From NCBI GenBank assembly GCA_050305935.1, contig JBNLGG010000051.1, positions 1-31,461 of the forward strand: a stretch of 31,461 nucleotides of DNA, in the 5' to 3' direction. The notes under the pieces are model-generated. The model ran no database searches. It worked only from the letters and a program-made list of their open reading frames with translations, and was not told the origin of the DNA. Origin of the DNA: CAJXNP01 sp050305935. GTDB taxonomy: Bacteria; Bacteroidota; Bacteroidia; Cytophagales; Cyclobacteriaceae. Below, in pieces: positions 24,465 through 31,461 of this stretch (position 1 is its first letter; each line of letters starts with the position of its first letter). The position numbers and the translations under genes are program-made.

Positions 24465-25046
24465 ATGTTACTGGGCTAAATGTGAATTATCCTGTCAAGG
24501 TACGCTTACTAATTGGCCTTTTTTTAAATTATTAAATATATATTTTACACTGCTTTTGAAAGCTGATTGCAGCCAGCTTTTATAAATACACCGTGCATAA
24601 TCATGTTCCGGAAAAAAAGACTCCGCTGTGTTTTTTCGATGAGTATTCTCTGAATTTTCGATTTTTAAACATCGAGCACTTCGATCGTTAGAAATTCAAA
24701 AAACCACCCTACGTCGTTAATCAAACTACAAGTTGTATTACAATTACAAACTATGACTTCTGATCCAAAATCTTTTGACTCTGGTAAAATGGAAATGTGC
24801 AGGTGGTGTATAATCAAAACAATGATATATGTAACATTAATTGGTTAAGGTGTAACACCTAAGTGCTGATTTGACAGGAACTTTATATGATTCAAAGATT
24901 TAGTCACAGTTAAAAACTAAAAGCTCGTGATTAAATAAGAGAAAGATAGCACAGGCAAAAGGCATCTACCACATTAAAAGGGTAAGAGGTAGCCATCCTC
25001 AGGGATGAGGAACTGGAAATAAATAGGCCTTTAAACCTTAAGTAAA
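24465..25046. other. Long AT-rich intergenic stretch without a supported gene
   Basis: This 582-bp spacer separates divergently read units (floA leftwards, the cupin gene rightwards) and should hold both promoters. I see AAAGCTG/CAGCTTT (24559-24580) and TTGTATTACAA (near 24735) as dyads, and AGGTGTAACACCT near 24847. None can be assigned. A 31-codon frame at 24753-24848 lacks any recognisable feature. Confidence 0.4.
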
Positions 25047-25397
25047 ATGGAAAATCGTGAACAAGAAAAGGGGAAAGCTTTTATCATAGTGGAAATTATC
25101 GAATACGTTCCGAAATCTGTGGTGATTAAAACCATCATTAAAAAGACCACCGGAAATGTAACAGTATCTTCTTTTGATACAGGAGAGGCTTTGACAGAAA
25201 AGACTTTGCCATTTGACACGTTTATCCAGGTGATTGACGGGAGGGCTGAAATTGCTATCAATGACACCTCTCATCAACTCGATACCGGCCAATCAATGAT
25301 CATCCCAGCTCATTCCCGACATATAATAAAAGCTATAGAAAGATTCAAGATCATCTCAACCGTCATAAAAAGCGGCTATGAAGCAGTCACAATATAA
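25047..25397 (+). CDS. Small cupin-domain protein
   Basis: A 116-residue single-domain cupin. The pattern VIKTIIKKTTGNVTVSSFDTGEAL, then LPFDTFIQVIDGRAEIAIND, then LDTGQSMIIPAHSRHIIKAIERFKII matches a family of small Bacteroidota cupins. The metal-binding histidines of enzymatic cupins are partly missing: His317-like residues of motif 1 are replaced by Glu/Lys, and only PAHSRH remains in motif 2. A binding or regulatory role is therefore as likely as catalysis. The transglutaminase-like gene starts 25 bp downstream, so the two form a unit. The protein is cytoplasmic and lacks a signal peptide. Confidence 0.8.
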   Translation: MENREQEKGKAFIIVEIIEYVPKSVVIKTIIKKTTGNVTVSSFDTGEALTEKTLPFDTFIQVIDGRAEIAINDTSHQLDTGQSMIIPAHSRHIIKAIERFKIISTVIKSGYEAVTI

Positions 25398-25422
25398 ATA
25401 TTGAAATGTCTAAAGAGGATTG

Positions 25423-26298
25423 ATGGAAACGAGGTTAAAAATTGTACATGAAACGGAATATAGGTTCACTAATGAAGTGTTCATTGAACCACATTACCTC
25501 AGGTTTAGACCGCGCACCACACCCTATAATAAGCTCGAAAGTATCCATTTGAATATATGGCCAGCCCCGATGGGATTGACAGAACAAAGAGATGCAGAAA
25601 ACAATCTGGTGCATTTCTGCTGGTTTGACGGAATGCATGAAAAGCTTTCTATTCATTCGGAATCAGTAGTAATACTTAGTGAAAACAATCCGTTTAATTT
25701 TATTGTTTTTCCCAATAGTTATTTCGATCTCCCATTTCACTATTCAGATCGTTTAAAGGACATGCTCTTTGCAGATTTATTTTCTGAGCGGATTGATCTG
25801 CCACTGATTGAATTTGGTAATCACATACTCGAAAAGTCGACCTATAAAACACTCAATTTCATCACCAACCTGACGCAACAAATTCACAGTGATTTCAAAT
25901 TGGAATCGCGTCCGGATGGTGAGCCGTTTAAGGCAGATAAAACTTTTAAGTTGAAGGCAGGTTCTTGTCGCGATCTTTCCTGGATGCAGATCCAGTTATT
26001 AAGGCACTTAGGAATAGCTGCGAGATTTGTCAGCGGTTATTACTTCATTGAATCAGAAGATTCAGGGCATGAGCTCCATGGTTGGGTAGAGGTCTACCTT
26101 CCGGGAGCCGGATGGGTAGGATTTGATCCCAGCCATGGAATTATTGCCGGAAGTTCACATATACCGATCTGTTCCAGTGCATATTCACAAAACACCTTGC
26201 CAGTAATAGGCACTTTCCGGGGTGGGGCAGAAAGCACCATGGAAGTGTCGCTTTCCATGGTAAAAATGGAGAGCCCCTATACAATTTATCACCAATAG
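25423..26298 (+). CDS. Transglutaminase-like cysteine protease family protein
   Basis: A 291-residue protein of the bacterial transglutaminase-like family. An N-terminal beta domain begins LKIVHETEYRFTNEVFIEPHYLR, the usual start of these proteins. The catalytic triad is Cys182 in KAGSCRDLSWM, His219 in ELHGWVEVYLPG and Asp235 in GFDPSHG. Most members are predicted to cleave or crosslink peptide bonds; few have been tested. I use ATG at 25423. TTG directly before it (25420) is possible but AGAGGA sits at the right distance for the ATG. It follows the cupin by 25 bp. No signal peptide is visible, so it acts in the cytoplasm. Confidence 0.9.
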   Translation: METRLKIVHETEYRFTNEVFIEPHYLRFRPRTTPYNKLESIHLNIWPAPMGLTEQRDAENNLVHFCWFDGMHEKLSIHSESVVILSENNPFNFIVFPNSYFDLPFHYSDRLKDMLFADLFSERIDLPLIEFGNHILEKSTYKTLNFITNLTQQIHSDFKLESRPDGEPFKADKTFKLKAGSCRDLSWMQIQLLRHLGIAARFVSGYYFIESEDSGHELHGWVEVYLPGAGWVGFDPSHGIIAGSSHIPICSSAYSQNTLPVIGTFRGGAESTMEVSLSMVKMESPYTIYHQ

Positions 26299-26345
26299 AA
26301 TACTGCTAACAGAAGATTTCAATTTTCACATACAAATAAAACATC

Positions 26346-26561
26346 ATGGCTAAACAATTTATCCAAAATAAATACAATCCAGGTGATGTGGTTTACGCAA
26401 AAGTAAATCCTACATTATCGCTGGTTATAAGACGGTATATCGATCAGGTTTATTATTGCAAAGTACAGGGAGATCCTGATAGAAATGAGTTGGTTTATTT
26501 CGAAAGAGAGCTGGTGGAAAACCTTACGCTAGCAGCTGAGAATAAAGAGGCAAGAGATTAA
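26346..26561 (+). CDS. Small conserved protein of unknown function (family A, copy 1)
   Basis: A 71-residue protein I cannot assign to a known family. It shares a clear pattern with the 63-residue protein at 29507: a Gly-[Asp/Glu]-x-Val-Tyr start (NPGDVVYAKVNP), a Leu-x-Val-x-Arg strand (LSLVIRRYIDQ), Val/Ile-Tyr-Tyr-Cys (VYYCKVQ), and Leu-Val-Tyr/Phe-Phe-Glu-[Arg/Lys]-[Glu/Asp]-Leu (LVYFERELVE). The strand-rich 60-residue core suggests a small SH3-like or Tudor-like barrel. No signal peptide or membrane segment is present. It lies 47 bp behind the transglutaminase-like gene. Confidence 0.7.
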   Translation: MAKQFIQNKYNPGDVVYAKVNPTLSLVIRRYIDQVYYCKVQGDPDRNELVYFERELVENLTLAAENKEARD

Positions 26562-26575
26562 AATTAGCTAACATT

Positions 26576-26890
26576 TCAGTCATAATGATTAATGCCCCTA
26601 TTTAAATTATTCCTGATTGAAATGATGGGACTAATTAATGAACCTATTATTCCTCCCCAAATAAAACCGATTAAAATGCTTGAGACTAATGAACTTTGTA
26701 AATCGGTGTTTAATAGATAAATATTCCGTTGAATTAAAATTACTATCAATGTGCAAAACAAGGCTGCTCCCAATAGGCCACCTTTTTTGAAACCGATAAA
26801 TGCTTTCTTAATGACCCTATTATCATTGCTTAAATTGACATTTTGATCATTTTCATGATCTGTGAGTGTTTTTATTCCTACCATTTTCAA
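26576..26890 (-). CDS. Small integral membrane protein
   Basis: A 104-residue protein on the minus strand with a polar N-terminus and two predicted membrane helices (about 37-54, KGGLLGAALFCTLIVILI, and 67-90, LVSSILIGFIWGGIIGSLIS). Both helices are rich in small residues, as in helix-packing pairs. I recognise no family. It is convergent with the small gene at 26346 (14-bp gap). Coding is likely from composition and from the ordered polar-helix-loop-helix layout, but without a recognised homologue. Confidence 0.5.
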   Translation of the reverse strand: MKMVGIKTLTDHENDQNVNLSNDNRVIKKAFIGFKKGGLLGAALFCTLIVILIQRNIYLLNTDLQSSLVSSILIGFIWGGIIGSLISPIISIRNNLNRGINHYD

Positions 26891-27118
26891 GTGCTGGTGA
26901 GAGGTTCATTCACTTAAACCCCACTTACACAAAGTTGGAAAATGCATGGGTCATTTATGTTACACATTAATTATAGGAATTATATCTTTCCCACAACTGG
27001 TCTCCGAAATTGATATTTCAAGGATATGGGATTTATGTAATTTCATTTTTTAGTTATGTAAGCTCTTTTCAATTAAAGGGTATCACTTTTACTGTGCGGA
27101 AAAATTAAAACTAGGAGC

Positions 27119-27526
27119 GTGATTAAAACATCAATTGTCTTTGTGGTGATGACATGTGCGGTTTACATAAATATTTATGGACAGGAAGTGAATAATCAAT
27201 TAAAATTAGTTACTAGAATTAAAAATAGACCCAGTATGGACTCTCTTGGATTTGCCACTGGTTTCCAAATATTTAAAACCAATGCTGGGGAGAAAATAAA
27301 AAACAATGATGAAATGATAGCTGTCCTTAAAGAGAAATTCTCGGAATTGGATACCCATAAAAAAATCGAAAATCAGAAAAGGGTGGCCAAATTGGAAAGA
27401 AGAAATATTGACCTAACCAAAGAACTTGTAACGTACAATGGGAAAAGTCAATGGGAATATTTTAAAGTCAAATTCACTCAGGATATCGATAAATTAAAAA
27501 AGGAAATTAATGAATTCAGGGAATGA
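27119..27526 (+). CDS. Secreted protein of unknown function
   Basis: A 135-residue protein with a signal peptide (residues 1-22, ending IYGQ) and a soluble, lysine-rich remainder. Residues about 60-135 are strongly helical with heptad-like spacing (KEKFSELDTHKKIENQKR and later DIDKLKKEINEF), suggesting a coiled coil. The start is GTG at 27119 with a good AGGAG at 27113-27117, one of the few clear Shine-Dalgarno sites in this window. I recognise no family. It lies 105 bp before the histidine kinase gene and could be a periplasmic partner, but there is no direct evidence. Confidence 0.6.
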   Translation: MIKTSIVFVVMTCAVYINIYGQEVNNQLKLVTRIKNRPSMDSLGFATGFQIFKTNAGEKIKNNDEMIAVLKEKFSELDTHKKIENQKRVAKLERRNIDLTKELVTYNGKSQWEYFKVKFTQDIDKLKKEINEFRE

Positions 27527-27631
27527 CCATTCCTAAACTGAAAACCCGTTAGACCGTCCGTTTTTTTTAAGTGACTTTTAACACCATGACATAGGATTTC
27601 CCTCTGCGTTAACTCTTTTTAAACACGAAGT

Positions 27632-28525
27632 ATGAATACCAATGATAAAGAAACCTTTGATGAATTCAACTCTGATGAAACTGGATCAGACCTAGGCAGT
27701 GGCCACCTTGAAGATTTAAAAACGCCAGCAAAAGCTATCAAAAATGATAAGATATCCATTGATCGGTTACAGAATCACATTGACTATTTGGAAAAACTTG
27801 TGTTAAAGCTCAGCAAAAAAATCACACGACATGACCATGCCAATATCAATTTTGTTTCCATTATTTCCCATGATTTAAGGAGCCCCTTTGGTGTAATTCT
27901 TACTGCCCTGGATTTGCTAAAAGAAAGCCTACAAAACAAAGACATCGGTGAATCAAACCTTCTTATTGATATTGCGGAAAATTCAGCTAAAGAAACCCTG
28001 AGCTTATTGAATGATCTGCTGTCATGGTCTATTTCACAAAATGGATCAAGAACATTCAATCCAAAAAGGATTGGTTTATTTGACCTGGTAAAAAGCGAAA
28101 TAGGCAACTTCAAACTTTTTTCAATGCAAAAAAGCATTGAAATCGTCAATACTGTCACACCTGATCTGGAAATCAAGGCAGATCCACAAATGGTGAGGAC
28201 TATTCTTAGAAACCTGATCAGCAATGCCATCAAGTATTCCTCCAATGGAGGCGAAATAAGGATTAAGGCGATTGCCTGTGGTAAGTTTATACAAATACAA
28301 GTCTGTGACAATGGCGTGGGGTTAAGCTGGAACGCCAGAAGGAAACTATTCAAAAAAAGTTCTATGCACACCACTCCGGGAACCAACAATGAAAATGGTG
28401 TTGGGCTTGGCCTTTTTCTATGTAAAGAATTTATTGAGATCCATGGAGGGAGCATTAAAGTAAAGAGCGAAATCGGAAAAGGGGCTGAGTTTTATTTCAC
28501 CTTACCAGAATATGTAAAAGTATAA
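27632..28525 (+). CDS. Cytoplasmic sensor histidine kinase
   Basis: A 297-residue HisKA/HATPase_c histidine kinase. The phospho-acceptor is His80 in FVSIISHDLRSPFG, with the dimerisation helices running to about 140. The ATPase domain shows the N box LRNLISNAIKYSS (Asn198), the G1 box DNGVGL (Asp226) and the G2 box NGVGLGLFLCKE. A short acidic N-terminus (1-45) has no known sensor domain and no membrane helix, so it must receive its signal from another protein or from the cytoplasm. The neighbouring AraC-type gene is no response regulator. Its partner must lie outside the window. Confidence 0.92.
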   Translation: MNTNDKETFDEFNSDETGSDLGSGHLEDLKTPAKAIKNDKISIDRLQNHIDYLEKLVLKLSKKITRHDHANINFVSIISHDLRSPFGVILTALDLLKESLQNKDIGESNLLIDIAENSAKETLSLLNDLLSWSISQNGSRTFNPKRIGLFDLVKSEIGNFKLFSMQKSIEIVNTVTPDLEIKADPQMVRTILRNLISNAIKYSSNGGEIRIKAIACGKFIQIQVCDNGVGLSWNARRKLFKKSSMHTTPGTNNENGVGLGLFLCKEFIEIHGGSIKVKSEIGKGAEFYFTLPEYVKV

Positions 28526-28592
28526 ATAGTAGATTCAAAATTCACTTTTATTGAAATTGCCCGTAAATTGTTTGGGGGTTAAAATATTATAA

Positions 28593-29153
28593 GTGAAGCT
28601 TTATATAAAGTACATGGTCAGCTTACGGTGCAAGATGATGGTGAAGGAGGAATTGGAAAATCTTGGCCTTCACCACATAAACGTAGACCTGGGCGTGGTT
28701 GAGATTTTAGAGAACATCACTTCAAAACAGCGGAAACTGCTAAGAGAAAACCTATTGAAATCAGGATTGGAGTTACTAGACGATAAGAAAAGTATTCTTA
28801 TCGAAAGAATTAAGAATGTAATTGTGGAAATGATCCACTACTCAGATGATCTGCCAAAGGTAAATTATTCTGATTATATCAGTGAAAAGCTGGGTTATGA
28901 TTATACCTACCTGGCAAATACCTTTTCTGAGGTAAAAGGCACCACGATCCAGCAGTTTATCATTTTACATAAAATCGAAAAAGTAAAGGAACTTCTTTTA
29001 TACGATGAGTTAACGCTCTCAGAAATCTCCTTCAAGCTTCATTACAGCAGCGCTGCTCATTTGTCAAACCAATTCAAAAAAATCACAGGTCTTACCCCTT
29101 CCTATTACAAGAAAATTAGGCAGAAACGAGCCAAAAATCTGGAAAACCTATGA
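28593..29153 (+). CDS. AraC-family transcriptional regulator with short N-terminal domain
   Basis: A 186-residue regulator of a family widespread in Bacteroidota. The first ~65 residues (MKLYIKYMVSLRCKMMVKEE) form a small alpha/beta domain with the layout of a heavy-metal-associated domain but without CxxC; a single Cys is seen at 13. The AraC HTH pair occupies about 90-180, with LTLSEISFKLHYSSAAHLSNQF as the second helix-turn-helix and GLTPSYYK behind it. I accept GTG at 28593, since homologues begin MKLxIKxMV. It is read 67 bp after the kinase gene on the same strand. A link between the two is possible but not shown. Confidence 0.9.
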   Translation: MKLYIKYMVSLRCKMMVKEELENLGLHHINVDLGVVEILENITSKQRKLLRENLLKSGLELLDDKKSILIERIKNVIVEMIHYSDDLPKVNYSDYISEKLGYDYTYLANTFSEVKGTTIQQFIILHKIEKVKELLLYDELTLSEISFKLHYSSAAHLSNQFKKITGLTPSYYKKIRQKRAKNLENL

Positions 29154-29154
29154 T

Positions 29155-29280
29155 TTATGTAAGACCGATCTCTTTCAATGTAACTTTCTTTGAATGATTG
29201 GGCGTACCTTCACTGATCTTCAAATAGATGCTTTTCTGTTTCAAGATTTTAAATGTGTCACCACTAACATTAGAGAACAT
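29155..29280 (-). CDS. Candidate 41-residue micro-gene, minus strand
   Basis: The reading frame from ATG at 29280 to TAA at 29155 gives a 41-residue product with natural-looking composition: TFKILKQKSIYLKISEG followed by TPNHSKKVTLKEIGLT. The start codon lies on the palindrome CATG (29278-29281), which also supplies the start of the plus-strand micro-gene at 29279. The frame stays open further upstream, but only as the antisense of that gene. I recognise no family. The call rests on codon regularity alone, and this may be a chance frame. Confidence 0.35.
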   Translation of the reverse strand: MFSNVSGDTFKILKQKSIYLKISEGTPNHSKKVTLKEIGLT

Positions 29281-29395
29281 GTCAAGAGAGAAAGAAGGCA
29301 AATCAAAGTCTGATAAAACACCGCCTGCAAAAAACCTTAAAGAAAAACGGGCTGCTAAAGCAGCAAAACGTCGCGAAAAAAATAAGGGCGAATAA
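29279..29395 (+). CDS. 38-residue basic micro-protein
   Basis: A 38-residue, highly basic protein (MSREKEGKSKSDKTPPAKN, then LKEKRAAKAAKRREKNKGE). The Lys/Arg/Ala-rich tail with KEKRAAKAAKR is typical of a small conserved Bacteroidota family that I have seen near cold-shock and ribosome-related genes. Nucleic-acid or ribosome association is a guess from charge. It starts on a CATG shared with the minus-strand candidate. It would be missed by gene callers with a 60-codon limit. Confidence 0.6.
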   Translation: MSREKEGKSKSDKTPPAKNLKEKRAAKAAKRREKNKGE

Positions 29396-29506
29396 GCCAT
29401 TTTCTTTTTTTGTACTCTTTGAAGGCGAGAGAAGTCCTTTGGATTCAATGCACAACATTTGCATCCTTAAAGTACAAGGCAAAAATGTTGGGTTAAATTG
29501 TAAACG

Positions 29507-29698
29507 ATGAAACTCATGGTACTCACGGAAAAACATTTTAGTATAGGAGAAACTGTTTATGACCGAGTTCGCCCAAATCAAAAATTAACAGTTACAAGAA
29601 TATGTGATAATATTTACTATTGTCAGACACAGGAAAAATCCGGAAAGAGACTACTCGTCTTTTTTGAAAAAGATTTACATGAATTCGATAGTCCATGA
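29507..29698 (+). CDS. Small conserved protein of unknown function (family A, copy 2)
   Basis: A 63-residue paralogue of the protein at 26346. Shared pattern: FSIGETVYDRVRP, LTVTRICDN, IYYCQTQ, and LLVFFEKDLHEF, all in the same order with similar spacing. The shared Tyr-Tyr-Cys and the Phe-Glu-x-[Asp/Glu]-Leu ending make the relation clear despite modest identity. No known domain is recognised. It is a strand-rich, soluble, probably SH3-like small protein. Translation could start at the first ATG (29507) or at the ATG three codons later. Confidence 0.7.
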   Translation: MKLMVLTEKHFSIGETVYDRVRPNQKLTVTRICDNIYYCQTQEKSGKRLLVFFEKDLHEFDSP

Positions 29699-29811
29699 TT
29701 TGAATTGTGCTGCAGAGGAAACTGCGAGTTATTTCAATGGGTCTTAATGACTTGCCTGTGGCTTGAAATAAGAAATTGGCGGTGGCCTCCCACTTATTAA
29801 ATTAAAAAAAA

Positions 29812-31461
29812 ATGATGCTTGCTTATATAGGATCTTACCCTCCCAGAGAGTGCGGTATTGGTACTTTCACCCACAATCTAATTCACTCGGTTAATGAATC
29901 CCTCAAAGTGGAAGGTTCGGTGGGTGAGAATTTTGTTGTGGCTATAGACGATCACAACCAACACTATCCATACCCAAAGGAAGTAAAACTAACTATACAA
30001 CAGGAGCAACAGGAGGACTATCTTGAGGCTGCTAATTTTATAAATTTAAGTGGAGCTGATATTTGTATCCTGGAGCATGAATTTGGCATTTATGGAGGTC
30101 AGAATGGCGTTTATATCCTTCCTCTATTGTATCGGTTAAAAATTCCACTTGTTATCACATTGCATACCATATTGGAAACCCCCTCTTACAACGAAAAGGC
30201 CATATTAGAAGAGATTTGCAAGATGGCTAGCAGGGTGGTGGTGATGAGTCAAAAAGCCATAACATTTTTGACCACTATTTATGGTGTTCCGAAAGATAAG
30301 ATTTCACTAATACAGCATGGCGTTCCGGATGTTCATTTTGATAGTCAACAATGTAAAAAGGAACTCAAATTCAATCATAAAAAGCTGGTGCTAACCTTTG
30401 GATTTATTGGCAGAAATAAGGGAATAGAAACGGTTATTAAGGCCCTTCCGAAGGCAGTAGAAAGGCATCCCGAAATACTCTATATGGTGTTGGGTAAAAC
30501 CCATCCAAATGTACTCAGGCATTCCGGGGAAGAATACCGAACCTATTTGCAAATGTTAGTGAAAAGCCTGCACTTAAATGATCATGTCGTTTTTCTTAAT
30601 GAGTTTATTGATCAGGACGAGCTGTTTAAATACTTGTCGGCATGTGATATTTATATTACCCCCTACGTCAACGAAGCCCAGATTACCAGTGGAACACTAT
30701 CTTATGCCATGGGTGCCGGATGTGCAATTATTTCTACTCCATACTGGCACGCACAGGAATTATTGGAAGAAAACCGGGGTAGGCTCTTTCCATTTAAGGA
30801 TTCCAATGCATTGGCTTCGACAATGATAGATTTGCTCGACCAAAAGGAGGTATTGGCAGAGCTTCAATACAACGCACAAGAATATGGAAGGAACATTACA
30901 TGGCCTAAAATAGGAGAGCAATATGTAAGACTTGTGGGGGAGATCTTAGGGGATTCACGCGTTGAGTTACCTAAGAAAGAAACAAGTCTGGACCCCTTGC
31001 TATTACCTTCTTTTTCTTTGGATCATATCAAACGGCTCACCGATGATACTGGGATCATTCAGCATGCAAAATTTGGCATACCCAATCTAAAAGAAGGTTA
31101 TTGTCTGGATGATAATTCAAGGGCTTTGTTAATGGTGTTGATGGCATATAGACAAAAAAAAGATCCGGTAGCGCTGGAATTAATGCCCGTCTACCTCAGC
31201 TATATCCATTATATGCAAAACAAAAATGGAACGTTCAGGAACTTCCTAAGTTTTAACAGAAATTTCCTGGATGAGGTAGGCTCTGAAGATTCTTTTGGCA
31301 GAACAATTTGGGCATTAGGGTATCTACTCGGAAATGCTCCTAATGATGCCTATTATCAAACCGGAAAAGTAATTTTCTTTGATGCAGCCCCAAATTTTGA
31401 AAAACTAAAATCCATACGAAGCATCGCCAATACCATCATCGGAATTAGCTATTATCTTAAA
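29812..31461 (+). CDS. GT4-family glycosyltransferase with C-terminal helical domain (cut by window end)
   Basis: An open frame of 550 codons from the ATG at 29812 runs off the window. Residues 1-385 are a GT-B glycosyltransferase of family 4: the N-terminal loop GSYPPRECGIGTFTHNL, then EHEFGIYGGQNG, the second-domain start TFGFIGRNKGIETVIKAL (about 195-212), and the donor-binding EAQITSGTLSYAMGAG region (about 287-303). From about 400 a helical domain begins (KEGYCLDDNSRALLMVLMAY, then QNKNGTFRNFLSFNRNFLDE), resembling the alpha/alpha barrels of six-hairpin glycosidases. Fusions of this kind in Bacteroidota are about 750-800 residues long and often lie near GH130 mannoside phosphorylases. 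I infer that the gene and such a partner continue to the right. The sugar donor is unknown. Confidence 0.9.
   Translation, partial: MMLAYIGSYPPRECGIGTFTHNLIHSVNESLKVEGSVGENFVVAIDDHNQHYPYPKEVKLTIQQEQQEDYLEAANFINLSGADICILEHEFGIYGGQNGVYILPLLYRLKIPLVITLHTILETPSYNEKAILEEICKMASRVVVMSQKAITFLTTIYGVPKDKISLIQHGVPDVHFDSQQCKKELKFNHKKLVLTFGFIGRNKGIETVIKALPKAVERHPEILYMVLGKTHPNVLRHSGEEYRTYLQMLVKSLHLNDHVVFLNEFIDQDELFKYLSACDIYITPYVNEAQITSGTLSYAMGAGCAIISTPYWHAQELLEENRGRLFPFKDSNALASTMIDLLDQKEVLAELQYNAQEYGRNITWPKIGEQYVRLVGEILGDSRVELPKKETSLDPLLLPSFSLDHIKRLTDDTGIIQHAKFGIPNLKEGYCLDDNSRALLMVLMAYRQKKDPVALELMPVYLSYIHYMQNKNGTFRNFLSFNRNFLDEVGSEDSFGRTIWALGYLLGNAPNDAYYQTGKVIFFDAAPNFEKLKSIRSIANTIIGISYYLK

Noticed and set aside
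24753..24848. 31-codon frame with a CxxC (CRWC)
   Set aside because: Length is within chance for this spacer and no homologue is recognised.
29155..29448. 97-codon minus-strand frame
   Set aside because: Its first half is only the antisense of the basic micro-gene; only the last 41 codons are kept as a candidate.

Overview
The window looks like a chromosomal segment from a free-living Bacteroidota, probably of the Cytophagales type. The evidence is the AT-rich spacing without strong Shine-Dalgarno sites, a 287-residue RpoD-type sigma factor beginning MRQLKI, TAnnTTTG-type promoter elements, lipoproteins with simple lipoboxes, and several small protein families that I know mainly from this phylum. 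No plasmid, phage, rRNA, tRNA or CRISPR signature was seen. The species cannot be fixed from the sequence alone.

Left part (1-9140, all genes on the minus strand): a purine-rich heptamer/147-bp tandem repeat; a small lipoprotein; a membrane-anchored AraC-HTH/TolB-like/TPR regulator; two secreted glycosidases (GH3 and GH43, both predicted lipoproteins) separated by a DinB-fold protein; and a decayed fragment of an adenylate cyclase gene. The glycosidases have no SusC/SusD partners here, so this is at most a small carbohydrate-degradation group.

Middle part (9394-18331): an OB-fold/YceI pair ending in a clear terminator; a DinB-fold/thioredoxin pair; a 176-bp MITE-like element; a norC-like/norB-like heme-copper pair behind a cluster of dyad operators; an unusual single-Cys thioredoxin with a peroxiredoxin; then a GDCCVxC protein, an ECF sigma factor and a zinc-type anti-sigma factor, followed by a broken OsmC-like gene. 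The theme is redox and nitrosative stress. A membrane-bound class III cyclase on the minus strand closes the region.

Right-centre part (18751-24464): two CspA proteins, a small lysine-rich protein, an RpoD-type sigma factor, a front-end fatty acid desaturase, a DEAD-box (DEYD) helicase and a FloA-type flotillin lie together. RNA unfolding, membrane unsaturation, membrane organisation and a dedicated sigma factor make a plausible cold or membrane-stress island.

Right part (25047-31461): a cupin with a transglutaminase-like protease, two copies of an undescribed 63-71-residue family, a small membrane protein, a secreted protein, a cytoplasmic histidine kinase, an AraC-type regulator, two micro-genes sharing a CATG start, and the first 550 codons of a large GT4 glycosyltransferase cut by the window edge.

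The observations I consider most worth checking are the noncanonical NO-reductase-like pair (Met in place of a conserved heme-ligand His), the ECF/GDCCVxC locus with its hairpin and OsmC relic, the cold-adaptation island, and the MITE.
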